Shown here piece by piece: positions 34,136 through 46,100 of a stretch of DNA of 64,000 nucleotides. A program made the translations under genes and the position numbers. Location: NCBI GenBank assembly GCA_016707175.1, contig JADJIB010000011.1:62001-126000 (forward strand), written 5' to 3'. The stretch's first letter is position 1; every line of letters starts with the position of its first letter. The notes under the pieces were generated by a model. The model was not told the DNA's origin and made no database searches. It worked only from the letters and a program-made list of their open reading frames with translations. The stretch comes from Candidatus Phosphoribacter hodrii (GTDB lineage Bacteria > Actinomycetota > Actinomycetes > Actinomycetales > Dermatophilaceae).

Positions 34136-35937
34136 GCCGCTTCGAGCCGTTGACCGACCACTCAGGGATCAGTTCGGGCGGTGAGCTGAGCGCCTGGGCC
34201 ACCATCCGACGTGGCGCGGCCATCTCTCCGGAGCTCACCAAGGGCCTGGCCGTCACCGTGTTGCTCGCCGGTCTCTCGACGGTCGGGAGGGTGCTCATCC
34301 CCTTCGTCGTGCAGCGCACCACCGACGAAGGGATCCTCGCGCCCGGCGGTCCCGACGCGAGCCGGGTGCTGCTCTGGGTCGCACTCGCGCTGGCGGGGGT
34401 CGTGGTCACCGCCGTCAGTTCGTATGCCGTCAACGTGCGCCTCTACACCGCGTCCGAGAGCGGGCTGGCCTCCCTGCGGTTGGCTGCGTTCCGACACATC
34501 CACGACCTGTCGATGCTCACCCAGAACACCGAGCGGCGGGGTTCCCTCGTCTCGCGGGTGACCTCCGACGTGGACACCATCTCGGCGTTCGTCCAGTTCG
34601 GCGGGCTGATGCTCATCGTCAGCACCGGCCAGATCCTGCTCGCCACCGTGCTCATGGTGGTCTACAGCCCCGTGCTCGCGGCCGTGGTTTGGGGCTGTTT
34701 CGTCCCGCTGTTCTTCCTCATCCGACACTTCCAGGGCGTTGTCGGGAGGGCCTACACCCGGGTGCGCCAACGGGTCGGGGAGATGCTCGGGGCGATCTCC
34801 GAGGCCGTCGTCGGGGCTGCGACCATTCGCGCCTACGGCATCGAGGAGCGCACCGCTGCCCGCATCGACGCTGCGATCGAGGCCCATCGGCGCGAGGCGG
34901 TCGGCGCCCAGGTGCGCTCCGTCATCGCCTTCACCGCGGGCCAGTTCGTGTCCGGGCTGACCTCGGCGGTCGTCCTCGTCATCGGCACAGTTCTGGCCGT
35001 CCGCGGCGACGTGACGATCGGGACCCTGCTGGCCTTCCTCTTCCTTGTCAACCTCTTCACCATGCCAGTGCAGCAGGCCACCGAGATCCTCAACGAGATG
35101 CAGAACGCTGTCGCCGGCTGGCGCCGAGTCATCGGCATCATCGACACTCCGGCCGACGTGGCCGACCCCGGCCCCGGCGGGGTGGAGTTGCCTCGCGGGC
35201 CGATCATCGTGCGCTTCGACGACGTCTCCTATGCCTACCCCGGCGGCGGGCCGGTCCTGCGGGAGGTCACCCTCGACATCGCCCCGCGAGCCCGGATCGC
35301 CGTGGTGGGGGAGACCGGTTCGGGCAAGTCAACGCTGGCCAAACTGCTCACCCGACTCATGGACCCGACCGAGGGTCAGGTACTGGTCGACGGAGTGGAC
35401 CTGCGACGAGTTCGCTTCTCCTCGTTGCGTTCTCGCGTGGTGCTGGTCCCGCAGGAGGGCTTCCTCTTCGACGCCTCGTTGCTCGAGAACATCCGCTTCG
35501 GACGACCGGAAGCCTCGGTCGACGACGTGCACCTGGCGCTCACCGAGCTGGGGCTGGACGAGTGGGCAGAAGGCCTGCCACTCGGCCTCGACACGGCGGT
35601 CGGCCAGCGCGGCGAGTCGTTGTCGGCGGGGGAGCGCCAACTCGTCGCCATCGTCCGGGCCTATCTCGCCGATCCCGACCTGCTCGTCCTCGATGAGGCC
35701 ACGTCTGCCGTCGACCCCTCGACCGAGGTGCGAGTCCAGCGGGCCTTGGACTCCCTCACCCGTGGCCGGACGTCGATCGCCATCGCTCACCGGCTCTCCA
35801 CGGCCGAAGCCGCGGACGAGGTGATCGTCGTCGACGCGGGTCGGATCGTCGAACGCGGCCCGCACGTCGAGTTGGTCGACGCCGGCGGCGTGTATGCCGC
35901 GCTGCACGCCTCCTGGGCGGCCCAACAACGAGCCTGA
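34132..35937 (+). CDS. ABC exporter half-transporter 2
   Basis: A 601-residue exporter subunit with a six-helix membrane domain and a nucleotide-binding domain: Walker A GETGSGKSTL near residue 394, signature LSAGERQLVAIVRAY (LSAGE instead of LSGGQ), Walker B LLVLDEATSAVD with intact Glu, and H-loop IAHRLST with intact His. The altered signature would pair with the degenerate Walker site of the partner, so the dimer should have one dead and one live ATP site. GTG 34132 overlaps the upstream stop by 4 bases (GTGA). The gene ends 41 bases before the SRPBCC gene. Confidence 0.93.
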   Translation: MSRFEPLTDHSGISSGGELSAWATIRRGAAISPELTKGLAVTVLLAGLSTVGRVLIPFVVQRTTDEGILAPGGPDASRVLLWVALALAGVVVTAVSSYAVNVRLYTASESGLASLRLAAFRHIHDLSMLTQNTERRGSLVSRVTSDVDTISAFVQFGGLMLIVSTGQILLATVLMVVYSPVLAAVVWGCFVPLFFLIRHFQGVVGRAYTRVRQRVGEMLGAISEAVVGAATIRAYGIEERTAARIDAAIEAHRREAVGAQVRSVIAFTAGQFVSGLTSAVVLVIGTVLAVRGDVTIGTLLAFLFLVNLFTMPVQQATEILNEMQNAVAGWRRVIGIIDTPADVADPGPGGVELPRGPIIVRFDDVSYAYPGGGPVLREVTLDIAPRARIAVVGETGSGKSTLAKLLTRLMDPTEGQVLVDGVDLRRVRFSSLRSRVVLVPQEGFLFDASLLENIRFGRPEASVDDVHLALTELGLDEWAEGLPLGLDTAVGQRGESLSAGERQLVAIVRAYLADPDLLVLDEATSAVDPSTEVRVQRALDSLTRGRTSIAIAHRLSTAEAADEVIVVDAGRIVERGPHVELVDAGGVYAALHASWAAQQRA

Positions 35938-35963
35938 AAGCCCTGCGAGCGCCCGATCGCACT

Positions 35964-35979
35964 TGTACCATCTGGTACA
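35964..35979. promoter_or_regulatory. palindromic operator at the SRPBCC start
   Basis: TGTACCA (35964-35970) and TGGTACA (35973-35979) form a perfect 7-bp inverted repeat with a 2-bp centre. The last base is the A of the SRPBCC ATG. Size and symmetry fit a TetR-family dimer, and a TetR gene follows, so autorepression is likely. Transcription must begin at or very near this site, making the SRPBCC message leaderless or nearly so. Confidence 0.75.
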
Positions 35980-36434
35980 TGTCTATTTCCGTCACGTCGT
36001 CAACCATCGTCAATCCGAGCCTGGCTTGGCAGGTCCTGTCGGACGTTCGAAGCTGGCCCGAGTGGCTCCCGACCGTCATCGAGGTCGTCCCCGAGACCCC
36101 CGAGGCACCCGACGGGATGGGGGCGGCATACCTCGTCCGGCAGCCGCGGCTCGCGGCGGCGCGTTGGGAGATCACCGAGTGGCGTCCCGGGGCAGGCTTC
36201 ACCTGGGTGTCGCGGCGGCCCGGCGTGACGACCACCGGCACCCACCAACTCGTCGAGGTCCCCGGCGGGGTCCAGGCCCAGCTCGGCATCGCCTGGAGCG
36301 GGCCGCTGGCCTGGCTCGTTCGGGCGTCGTATGGCGGGCTGACGCGGGGGTACGTCGCGAGCGAGGCGGCCGCGATCGTCGCGCAGTGCCAGGTCCAGCA
36401 GTCCGAGGGCGAGACGGCGCAGACCTCGCAGTGA
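35979..36434 (+). CDS. SRPBCC-family protein (START-like fold)
   Basis: A 151-residue protein of the SRPBCC/polyketide-cyclase superfamily: VLSDVRSWPEWLPTVIEV near the start (the VWxxLxDxxxxxxW motif) and a C-terminal helix. The fold has a hydrophobic cavity for lipids or aromatic ligands. It may be a sensor, transporter or cyclase; no specific substrate is recognised. It overlaps the following TetR gene by 4 bases and shares its operator, so it could be the TetR-controlled effector or ligand-handling protein. Confidence 0.85.
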   Translation: MSISVTSSTIVNPSLAWQVLSDVRSWPEWLPTVIEVVPETPEAPDGMGAAYLVRQPRLAAARWEITEWRPGAGFTWVSRRPGVTTTGTHQLVEVPGGVQAQLGIAWSGPLAWLVRASYGGLTRGYVASEAAAIVAQCQVQQSEGETAQTSQ

Positions 36435-37147
36435 GCCGCCGGGAGGAACTCCTGGGTCAGGTGGTGGCGTGGTTCGCGGCGCACGGGATCGGCGACACCA
36501 GCCTGCGCACCCTCGCCCGAGAACTCGGCACGAGCCATCGGATGCTCATCTATCACTTCGGGTCCCGCGAGGGTCTGCTCACCGAAGTCGTCGGCGCCGT
36601 CGAAGCCGGTGAGCGGGCAGCGCTTGCCGCCCTGCTCGAGGTGGCGCACGAGGACCCGTATGCCGCCGGCGCCGCATTCTGGACCCACGTCGCCGACGCG
36701 GCCACCACGTTCGCGCCGCTCTTCTTCGAGGTCAGCGGCTTGGCCATGCAAGGTGCTTCGTATGCCGCGGGGCTGCGATCCTGGCTCGCCGACGGCTGGT
36801 TGGACGGCTTGGCGGCGGGGTTCGAGGCAGGCGGTTTCACCCCGTCGCGGTCGCGTGAATTGGCCCAGGAGTCGCTGGCGATGGCCCGCGGTCTGCTGTT
36901 CGAACTGGCGGTTACGGGGGATCGAACGGGGGTCGACGCGGCCATGGGTCGATATGTCGAAGAAGTCCGATTCCGGGGGAATTCGTTGGGATGCATCGAC
37001 ATTCTGACCGGTCGGGCCATTGACGCGACGCGCGATTCGGCGCAACACTGCGAACGTTGGAACCAGCCCTCAGGTCCCCCGCCTAAGGTTCTCCCCCCGG
37101 GTTCCGCGGTATTCCTTTCGAGGTCCCATGGCCCGCTCGGTTGGTGA
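36431..37147 (+). CDS. TetR-family transcriptional regulator
   Basis: A 238-residue regulator with an N-terminal TetR HTH (GIGDTSLRTLARELGTSHRMLIYHFGSREGLL, residues about 16-45) and a C-terminal all-helical ligand domain. GTG 36431 overlaps the SRPBCC stop and is followed by a basic Arg-rich start, typical of the family. The last about 50 residues (from about 190) are not typical of TetR proteins, are Pro/Ser-rich, and extend past the start of the next gene at 37128. The true functional domain may end near 36,990, or the stop may have drifted. The promoter of the giant gene must lie within this 3' part. Confidence 0.85.
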   Translation: MSRREELLGQVVAWFAAHGIGDTSLRTLARELGTSHRMLIYHFGSREGLLTEVVGAVEAGERAALAALLEVAHEDPYAAGAAFWTHVADAATTFAPLFFEVSGLAMQGASYAAGLRSWLADGWLDGLAAGFEAGGFTPSRSRELAQESLAMARGLLFELAVTGDRTGVDAAMGRYVEEVRFRGNSLGCIDILTGRAIDATRDSAQHCERWNQPSGPPPKVLPPGSAVFLSRSHGPLGW

Positions 37148-40100
37148 AGTCGCGTTCAGCGACCACCCTCCCGTGTGGCGTGGCCGGGGCCCCCTGGCTC
37201 TGCTTGTGTGCTTCGCGGTGGCGGTCAGCACCCTCGTCGGCGTTCCGTCGGCGGCAGCCGCAAGCCCCGCCCCTGCGTCGACCGCCGCCGCTGCCGCGCC
37301 CCAATCCGCTGCCGGCGCGCCAGCGCTGCGTGCGCTTCCCGACGTCGGTGCCAAGCCCCTTCGGCAACCGGTGACGACCACTGCGCAGGCGTTGCCTGCC
37401 GCAGCCGCTCGGGCTCGGATCGATGCCGCGTTGGCCCAGGCTCGGCGGCAGGCCGATGGGCAGCGCGCCGTCGCCCGCGCCCAGGCCGCGCAGTCCGCGC
37501 AGGCCGCGCAGGCCGCGCAGGCCGCCAAGGTGCGTCAGGTGCAAGACGCCAAGGCCGCTGCAGATGCGAAGATCCAAGAGGCCTTGCAAGCACTGGCGAG
37601 AGCCCTGTCGACGAGCCAGTGCACCACCGTCGGAGGAACCAACGGCACCGCCGCGTCGGTGAGCTGTCCCTTGGCCGGCGGCTCCTCAGCAACAGTGACC
37701 GGCGGCGGATCTGCTACTCCCACTCCCTTGTTGGCCACCTCGGCTGCGGCCCATCGAGGCTTCGGTGCCGCCAATGGCTTGGGCAGCGCTGACTTGGCAG
37801 CGGCGTTCGAGTCGGCCCGCGCCGACTGGGAGGCGTGGGGAGCCGACACCCGTGGGATCACCGTCAGCCTCGCCCACCTGCCCGGGGCGATGCTGGGCTC
37901 GACACTGGGTCGCCACATCGAGATCGATGCCGATGCCGCAGGTTGGGGCTGGGCCACCGTCGACCTGCGCACGGTGCTGCGCCACGAGATCGGTCACGCC
38001 CTAGGCCTGTCGCATGCAGATTCCGGGGTCATGGCAGCGACGTTGGCACCCGGCGTCAGCGTCCCGGTGCTCGGTGCCGACACGTTTGGTCCCCGCCTCG
38101 CCGCTCAGGGTCACGCGGCCCTGACCCTGTCGGGCGGCATACCTGCCGATGGTGAGCCCACGACGACGGACCCGGGCACGACCACGACTGACCCGGGCAC
38201 GACGACGACTGACCCGGGCACGACGACGACTGACCCCGGTACGACGACGACTGACCCCGGTACGACGACGACTGACCCCGGAACGACGACGACCGACCCC
38301 GGTACGACGACGACTGACCCCGGAACGACCACGGACCCGGCCGTCGAGGCAACGCCTGAAGCAGCGCCTGAGGCAACCGTGCAGGAGTCGGTCCAAGACG
38401 CTGAGGTCCAGACCGAGGTCGACCCCCGCTGGGTCGTCGAGGGAACCACCGCGGTGCTCGACCTCGGCGACGGGGTGCAGCGCGAAGGCACGATCAGCTA
38501 CGACGCGACGACGGGGGAGTTGGTCTTCCAGTGGGCCGGCCGCACCGTCCGCCTGCGGGCCACCGGGGTCACCTCGGTCGTCGTCCGCGGCGGCGCTGGC
38601 ACCGACAAGATCAGCATCGACCTTGAGCAGTTGCCGGACGGCAACCCGTCGGTCGAGGTGTCCATCGAGCAGTCCCTGGGATCGATCACCCTGACCGGCC
38701 TGGGCGAATCCGTCTCGCTGACGTCCGACGCAACGATGCGGCTGATCGTCAGCGGCCTGCGCGCGACCATCGCCCTGGCCGCGCCGCAGTTGGCCGCCCT
38801 CATCGGGGCCGCGGGCTCCGACGTCGTCGTGGTCGGAGAGATCCGGTTCACCGACACCGGGGCGAGCCTGACGATCACCGCGAGGCACATCGACCTGGGG
38901 TCCTCGTCCATCGACACCCGCAGCGACCGAGGGGCGGGGGACATCCACCTCGTCGCGATCGATGAGCGGGAGGACGCCGACGCAGGGATCCGTGGCACGG
39001 GCGCCTCGTTGGCAGGAGGAGCGATCTCGCTGAAGTCCTCCGCGTCCTCGTCCCAGCGCGCAGCCGCGACCATCGCGCTCACTGACTCACGCATCGATGC
39101 GGCCGGCGACGTCGCGCTTGACAGCGACACGACGATCGTCGCCGCAGCCGCCGACGCGGCCCACCTCAGCAGCAGCGCAACCACCGTGTTGACCGGCACC
39201 ACCGTGATCTCCACTCCGGGTCGCGTCTCCCTCTCGGCTCGCAGCACCACCAACGTCACCGCCGCCGGGACCCGCTCCGGGACCGCAGTGGAGCGGCTCA
39301 CCCGCGCAGCCGTCGACGGGGACACGACCATCTCGGCCACCGACCTGTCCGTCTCGGCCGAGTCCGCTGGAGTGCTCACCGTCGGGGTCCGAGCCGATCG
39401 TGCCGATGTTGGCGACCTAGCCGGCCTCTTCGCGGCCGCCCAGAAGGCTCCCGGCCAGGGTGCGGCCAACTCGTCGTTGACCGCGGCGACCGACGCCGTC
39501 GTCTCCGGAATCCTGCGCCTCAACGCCCTGTCGGCCCACCTGTTCGCGAGCTCGATCGACCAGGCGCTCGTCACGACGACGACGGGCTCGGGGGCCGCGC
39601 TCGCGCTCAACCGGGTCGTCACCAGCACGACCGCACGCGTCGCCGACGGCGCCTCCCTGCAGTTGGGCGGGAGCGACCTGTCCGTCATGGCGACCACCGA
39701 CACCACCGCCACAGCCACCGCGCTCAGTGGCCGCGGCCCGTCCCTCGGGGTTGTCGTCGGCACCAACGCCGCCGCCGCCACGCTCGGGGAGCAGGCCGAC
39801 GTCACCGGCACTGGCGACCTCGTGCTGCGAGCGGCAAGCATCGACAGGCAGTCCGTTGACGCCTCGACCGCGCTGCTGTCCTCCGCCGTTTCGACCACGG
39901 CGCAGATCGGGGCAGGCTCTCCGCTGACCACGACCGGCTCCCTCACCATCCTCGCCGAGCAGGACGCGACCGCCACGACGACCGGGGCTGGCCTCAGCCT
40001 GACGATTAGTGAGCACCGCGTCACCACGGCAGCCGGGCGGTCTTTGCTCGTGTCGGGTGCGATCACCCTGTCGGGGTCGGGCCAGTCGCGGACCTCGGCG

Positions 40101-43100
40101 TTCTCCACCACCGGTGGCTGGGTTCCCTCCGAGCAGGGTCGGGCCGTCCTCGCCGCCCTGGGCGGCCTCCCCGGCGTCGACGTCGCCCACCCCGTCGCCC
40201 TACGCGGACAAGCCGTCAACCTCGCCCTGGCGACGGTGACGTCCCGGCTGCCGTTCGACCTTCCGATCACCGCCGGCGGACCACTGACCGTCCTGGCCGT
40301 CATCGCGGGCTCGGCAACGGCGAGCATCGGCACCGGGCTCAACGCGGGCACCGCGCCCACCATGGCTCTCAACGTCGCCAGTCACCTCGGCGTCGTGGAG
40401 ATCAACCCCAGCCGGTATGCCGCCGCAGACCTCGTCGCGCACTCCGGTCGTGGACCTCCTCGCGCGGGCGATGACTTCGCAGCGTTCGTTCCGTCCAGTT
40501 TCACCGGCTCCGTTGCCGCCAACCTTGTCAGCCGGACCACCTGGGTCCGCACCCCCGACCAGCCCCCCGTGCAGGTGATGGCCTTCTGGCCCCCCGCGGG
40601 AGCAGTGCTCGTCACAGCCGCTCTCGGCGGCACCCTGAGCGCCGACGGCGCCACCCTCACCTTTGCACCAGGCTCGCTCCGTGCCGACGCCTGGGTGACC
40701 ATGGTTCCCCGCAACACCCGCGTGCCGGGACTGCTCGCCACCTCCGCGGTCTATGACCTGCACGCTCTCGACGCTCGCTCCGGCGCGGTCATCAGCACCT
40801 TCGCCATCGCGCCCGTCCTCACCATCTCGGTGCCCGCCGGCGCCTCGCGATCGGCCGTCTACTACCTCGCCGCCGATGGGACCCTGCAGCGCCAGAACAC
40901 GCGCTACGACGCAGCGGCCGGTGTCCTCACCTCAGCGCTCCCGCACTTCAGCTCCTACGTCGCGGGATCACCGCTCGCCGGCGTCATCGGGTGGCTCGTC
41001 CCGGCCCTGGAGGGACTGCTCGCGGGTGGTACCGGACCGATCGCACTGGGCAACCTCGACCTCGGTAACGGGATATCCCTCACTGGCGTCTCGCTCACGG
41101 TTTCGGCATTGTCGGGGAGCGTCACCAGCGCCACGGGAGTTGCCACGCTCGCAGGTGCCCTGGCCATCAACCTCACGGTGGGGTCCTGGCACCTGACCGG
41201 GTCGGCCACCCTCACCTCGACCTACACCCTGAACAACCAGGCTCTGGCCGACGGCACGCTGGCCCTGACGGTCGAGACCCTGACGATCGACATCGCCTCG
41301 GGGACCGAGACCGTGGTGGCCCTCAGCGCCGCATCCGCCACCTTCGGTCAGCCCGCTGCTGACCTCCAGTTGACGGCCACCCTGGTGACGGCCGACTTCG
41401 GTGCGGCCTCCATCGTCAGCCTGGACGCGGGGTCGCTGACGCTCACGAGTCGCGCGGTCACCCAGGACATCGACCTCGAGATCACCGGCGCCAGCGCGTT
41501 GGTCGGTGCCACCGGGGTCAGCTTCACCAACGTGGCGCTGAGCTACTCCGGGGCAGCAGGCGCTCACCTCTCTGGTGCCGTGTCGGTCACCGTGGGCGGG
41601 CAGACCCTCTCGGGCTCCTTCGACGCCACCGCCTCCGGCACCGCGCTGTCCGTCAGCGTCACCGGCCTGACGATGACCCTGGCCGCAGGCACGGCGCAGT
41701 CCGTCACCCTGGCTGACGGCCACGGCACGCTCACCTTGGACGGTACGTCGGTGTCCGGCAGCCTCGGCGCCACCATCGTCGCGACCGGGCTCATTGAGGC
41801 GACGGTCACCGGGGACGTGACGATCGACACCGCCGCCGACACTGTTCAGGCCCGCCTGGCCGTCCGCGGACTGTCCATCTTCCTCGGCGGCTCGGGCGTC
41901 GGTGTCTCGCTGAGCGACGGCGTCGTCGGTCTGGTCATCGCCGCGCACGGCACAGCAGTGGAGTATGCCGTTGACGCCACCGGCATGGTCGCGCTCACCG
42001 GCGTTCCCGGCGTCACCGCCTCCGGCCTGATCCGACTGCGCCGGAGCACCTTCGCTGCCGCAGTGTCCGAGACCATCGACCTCGGCGACGGCAGCGGCCA
42101 GGTCGATGTGGTGTTCGATGCAGGAGCGGCCGATGTGTTGTCCGGCACCGGTCTGACCATCGCAGCACTAGGCCAGTCGTTGACGGCGGATGTCTCCTTC
42201 GCCGTCTCGGCAGCGACGACGACGGTGACTGTGAGCAACCTCAGCTTCGCGGTGGGCTCGACGCTGACCTTCGCAAACACCGGATCCGCCGGCACCCTGA
42301 CCGTCTCCGCGACCTCAGTCACCGGGTCACTGTCTGGCACCCTTACCGCAACCCTTCCTGGTGTCGCCCTCACCGGCAGCTTCGCCCTCGACCTGTTGAC
42401 CGATGCGGACCCGAGCGCAGCCCAGCACGTGTGGCTCACGGCCACGAACGCCTCGCTGACCATCGCCGGCCAGCAGATCGCCGCCGACGCCCTGACCGTG
42501 CAGCGCGTCACCGTCGCCGGGGTGTCGACCACGACGATCGCCATCGACAACGGTCGCTTCCAGATCCAGAGCGGAAGCACCGTCCTGCTGTCGGCCACCG
42601 CGATCACCGGGTCCTTCGACGTCACAGCCACCGGAGTCCGCGGATCCGTCTCGGCGACCATCACCTCGAACGTCGCGGGTCTGGGCTTCGCCACGAGCGT
42701 GACGGTCGAAGTTGACTCGTCGGCTCCGTTCCTGCGGGTGCAGGCTCTCGGCACGACCGTGACCGTCGCCGGGCAGGCGATCACCGCGGACCTCACGATC
42801 ACTAGGGGCGTAGACACTGCGGGAGCGACCCGGTTGGCCGTCGGAATCGCCAACGGGTCCATCGACCTGGGACCCGTGCACGTCGGATCGGTCCAGGGCG
42901 CGCTCGTCGTCACGGCTGCCGGTCTGGCCGTGTCGGTCCGTGGCACCGTCACCATCGCCGTCACGGGAGTGTCTTTCACAGGAACGTTGGACGTCCTCGC
43001 CAACAGCACCGGCGTGGCGGTCGACACCTCGATCCGGGTCGGTGACGCCGATGTAGCCCTCGTGCTACCGGGCGGCGCGGCATACCTGCGCGTGGCCGGC

Positions 43101-46100
43101 ACCGACATCCACCTGGACGTCTTCGGGCAGACCCTCTCTGGCGACCTCGTCGTGGAGCAGACGAGCACGACCACAACCACGGTGACCGTGTCGAACGCTG
43201 CGCTGTCCCTCGCCGGTGGCCTCGCGACCCTCACCGGCGCCACCGCGACCTTCACCATCGACGCCACCGGTCTAGTCGGCTCGTTCACGGGTGCGATGGG
43301 GCTCACCCTCCCGGGCATTCAGGTCGGCGGAACCGTCAGCGCCGACATCAACACCGCTGCCGGCACAGTCCGGATCGGTGGCGTCAGCCTGGACGTCCTC
43401 GTGGGCGGGGTGCATCTGCTCGGCGAGCTGTGGTTCGCTCGCACGCCGACCGCCGTCGAGTTGACGCTGGTCGGGGTGAGCCTCGATCTGGGTGGGTTCG
43501 TCACGATCGCGTCGGCGACCGGCTCGTTCTCGATCTCAGCGGCGGGCGTGTCCGGCGAGATCACTGCCACCGCCATGGTCGTGGTCCCGGATCTGCTCAG
43601 CCTGACGGCGTCCGTCACGATCGCTCTGGACACCAGCGTGGGCCGACTGCGGATTGAGCTCCTCGGAGTCGATGCCTCCGTCGCCGGGCTCGGGCGCCTC
43701 ACCGGCGACCTGGCGTTCGAGCGAGTGCTGGCAGCCGACGGGACAACGCGGACGGTGATCGCGCTGGCCGACGCGACGGCATACCTCGGCACCTCGAGCA
43801 CGGCGGCACTGAACAACGGGGAGGGTGTGCTCGTCCTCGGCTCCGGCGGGATCGCGGGCTACGTCTCAGGAACGACAGACGTCTCCGCCGCTAACGTGGG
43901 GATCAGCGGTTCGGTGCTCCTGCAGGTCAACACCAGTGGCGCCCCGGTCGACGTCTCCGTGGTCGTGGGTGGGGCCACTGTCTCGGTGAAGTTCGCGAGC
44001 CCCGACGACGTCTTCGCCATCTCGGTGTCCGACCTGAGCCTCAACATCGCCGACGTCCTCACGATCGAGGGCAACGTCACCTTCAGCGACACGACGATGA
44101 CCATCAACGGCACGCCGACCCAGGTGCAGTCCTTCGCGGGCACCGGGTTGACGCTCTTCCTCGGTCGCGGGCCGGCCAAGCTCAGCAGTGGCGCGATCAA
44201 CCCGCTCGCGATGGGTGTCCTGCTCAGCGACGCCACGATCGGGTTGCTGTCCTTCGGCGGCGGTTACGCCCTCGTCGCCACCGGCGTCGTCAGCCTCCTG
44301 GGCATCACCGGCGTGACGATCACCGGGACGACGAGCGTTCGCATCAACACGACGGGCTCGGCGATCAACCAATCAGTCTCGATCCCGGGCAGCACCGACC
44401 CGCCGGTGGAGATCGTCTTCGCCGACACCGCGACCGTGACTGACTTCTCCGTGACGGCCGCGACCCTGGCCATGGGTGGCCAGAGCCTCACTGGTGACTT
44501 CTCCTTCTCGCGGGTCGGCACGGACGTCGTCGTGAGTGCGCAGAACGTCGCCCTCTCCTTCGGAACGGCAGCCGCGGTCACCAACATCTCGGGGTCGCTC
44601 CTGCTGGGCTCCAGTGGCGTCGCCGGGCAACTGAGCGCCCACCTGGCGATCTCTGCTCTCGCCCTCGAGGTCGACGGCCACATCGCGCTCAACACCACTG
44701 GTACCGCGGTCAACCGGACTGTCGGAACGGTTGTCTTCGATCTGCCGGCCGGGCCATATGTCCGGGTCGAGGCCTCGAACCTCACGCTGACGATCCTTGG
44801 CCAGCAGTTGCAGGCCGACCTGGCCGTCGAGCGCGGCGTGGCGGCGGACGGCAGCGCGATCACCATCATCGGTCTGAACGACGTCAGCATCACCCTTGGC
44901 GTTGGGACCCAGGGCCTGTCGCTCACGAATGGCAGCGGTCTGTTGGTCAGCAGCGCCGCGGGGTTGGCCGGCGAGGTCTCCGGCACGGTTGCCCGCTTGC
45001 TGGGCAGTGGGGTCAGCCTCACCGGGTCGCTGCGTCTGGCGATCAATGCGACGGCCGCCGCGGTCAACCGGACCTTCACGGTCGACGGGGTGCAGCAGTC
45101 CCTGTCGTTGCCAGCTGGGCCCTATCTGCGCTTCGAGGGGATTGGGCTCACGCTCACCGTCCTCGGCCAGAGCCTCTCCGCTGATGTTGTCGTCGAGCGA
45201 GTCGCTGCGGTCACCGCGGCCGGCGTCGCCGACCCGACCCGGCAGGTCCTGCGGATCGGGGCCACCAACGTCAGCGCAGCGCTCGGCGGCGACCCCGCTC
45301 TGATCACCCTGACGAACGGCACGGCGCTCTTCCTTCTCACGGCGGACGGGTTCGCCGGTCGGGTGACCGGCACGGTGACCGTGGCCGTGCCGCAGGTCGG
45401 ACTCTCCGGCGCTCTGGCGGTCGAATTCAACACCGGGACGCTGGCCGTAGAGCAATCGTTCACGATCGCCGGAGCCACCACGACGCTGACACTGCCCGCC
45501 GGCCAGTACGTCCGTGTCGCCGGCACGGCCATCAGCCTGGACATGCTCGGCCAGCACCTGTCGGCCGACGTTGTCGTGACCCGCACCGAGACCTCCGGGG
45601 TCGTGACCCTCACGGTCGCGCTGGAGAACCTGGTGCTGCGGTTGGGGGGCACGTCGGGCGCGCCGCCGCTGACTGCCACCCAGAAGACCGGAACCACCGC
45701 GACCTTCGACCTGACGGCGGCCGGGGTCAGCGGCACGGTCGAGGTGACCATCGCCGTGACCGCGCCGGGAGTGGCGTTCTCGGGCGACTTCGCTCTCACC
45801 TTCAACACGGCGGCCGGCACGAAGTTCGTCCGCCTGGGTGGCACCGCGGTGAACCTCACCGTGGCTGGACAGACGGTCTCGGGCGACTTCACGTTCGAGC
45901 AGGTGACCAACGCGGCGGGTGGCTCGGTCGTCCGGGTCGGCATCGCGAACGGTCGTCTGGCGTTCGGCCCGGTGCTCGATCCGATCATCACCGCGTCAGG
46001 TGGTATCGGGATGTTCGTCGTCTCCGGTGCCGGCGTCGCCGGGAGTCTCGCCGCAACCGTCACGGTCGCCGCGACGGCCGGGTTCACCGTGACTGGCGGG

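Noticed and set aside
32276..35937. Type I secretion apparatus for the giant RTX protein
   Set aside because: No membrane-fusion protein or peptidase C39 domain; the giant has a Sec-type signal; adjacency alone is weak.
38160..38340. CRISPR-like array
   Set aside because: Units are in-frame 21-bp coding repeats without unique spacers.
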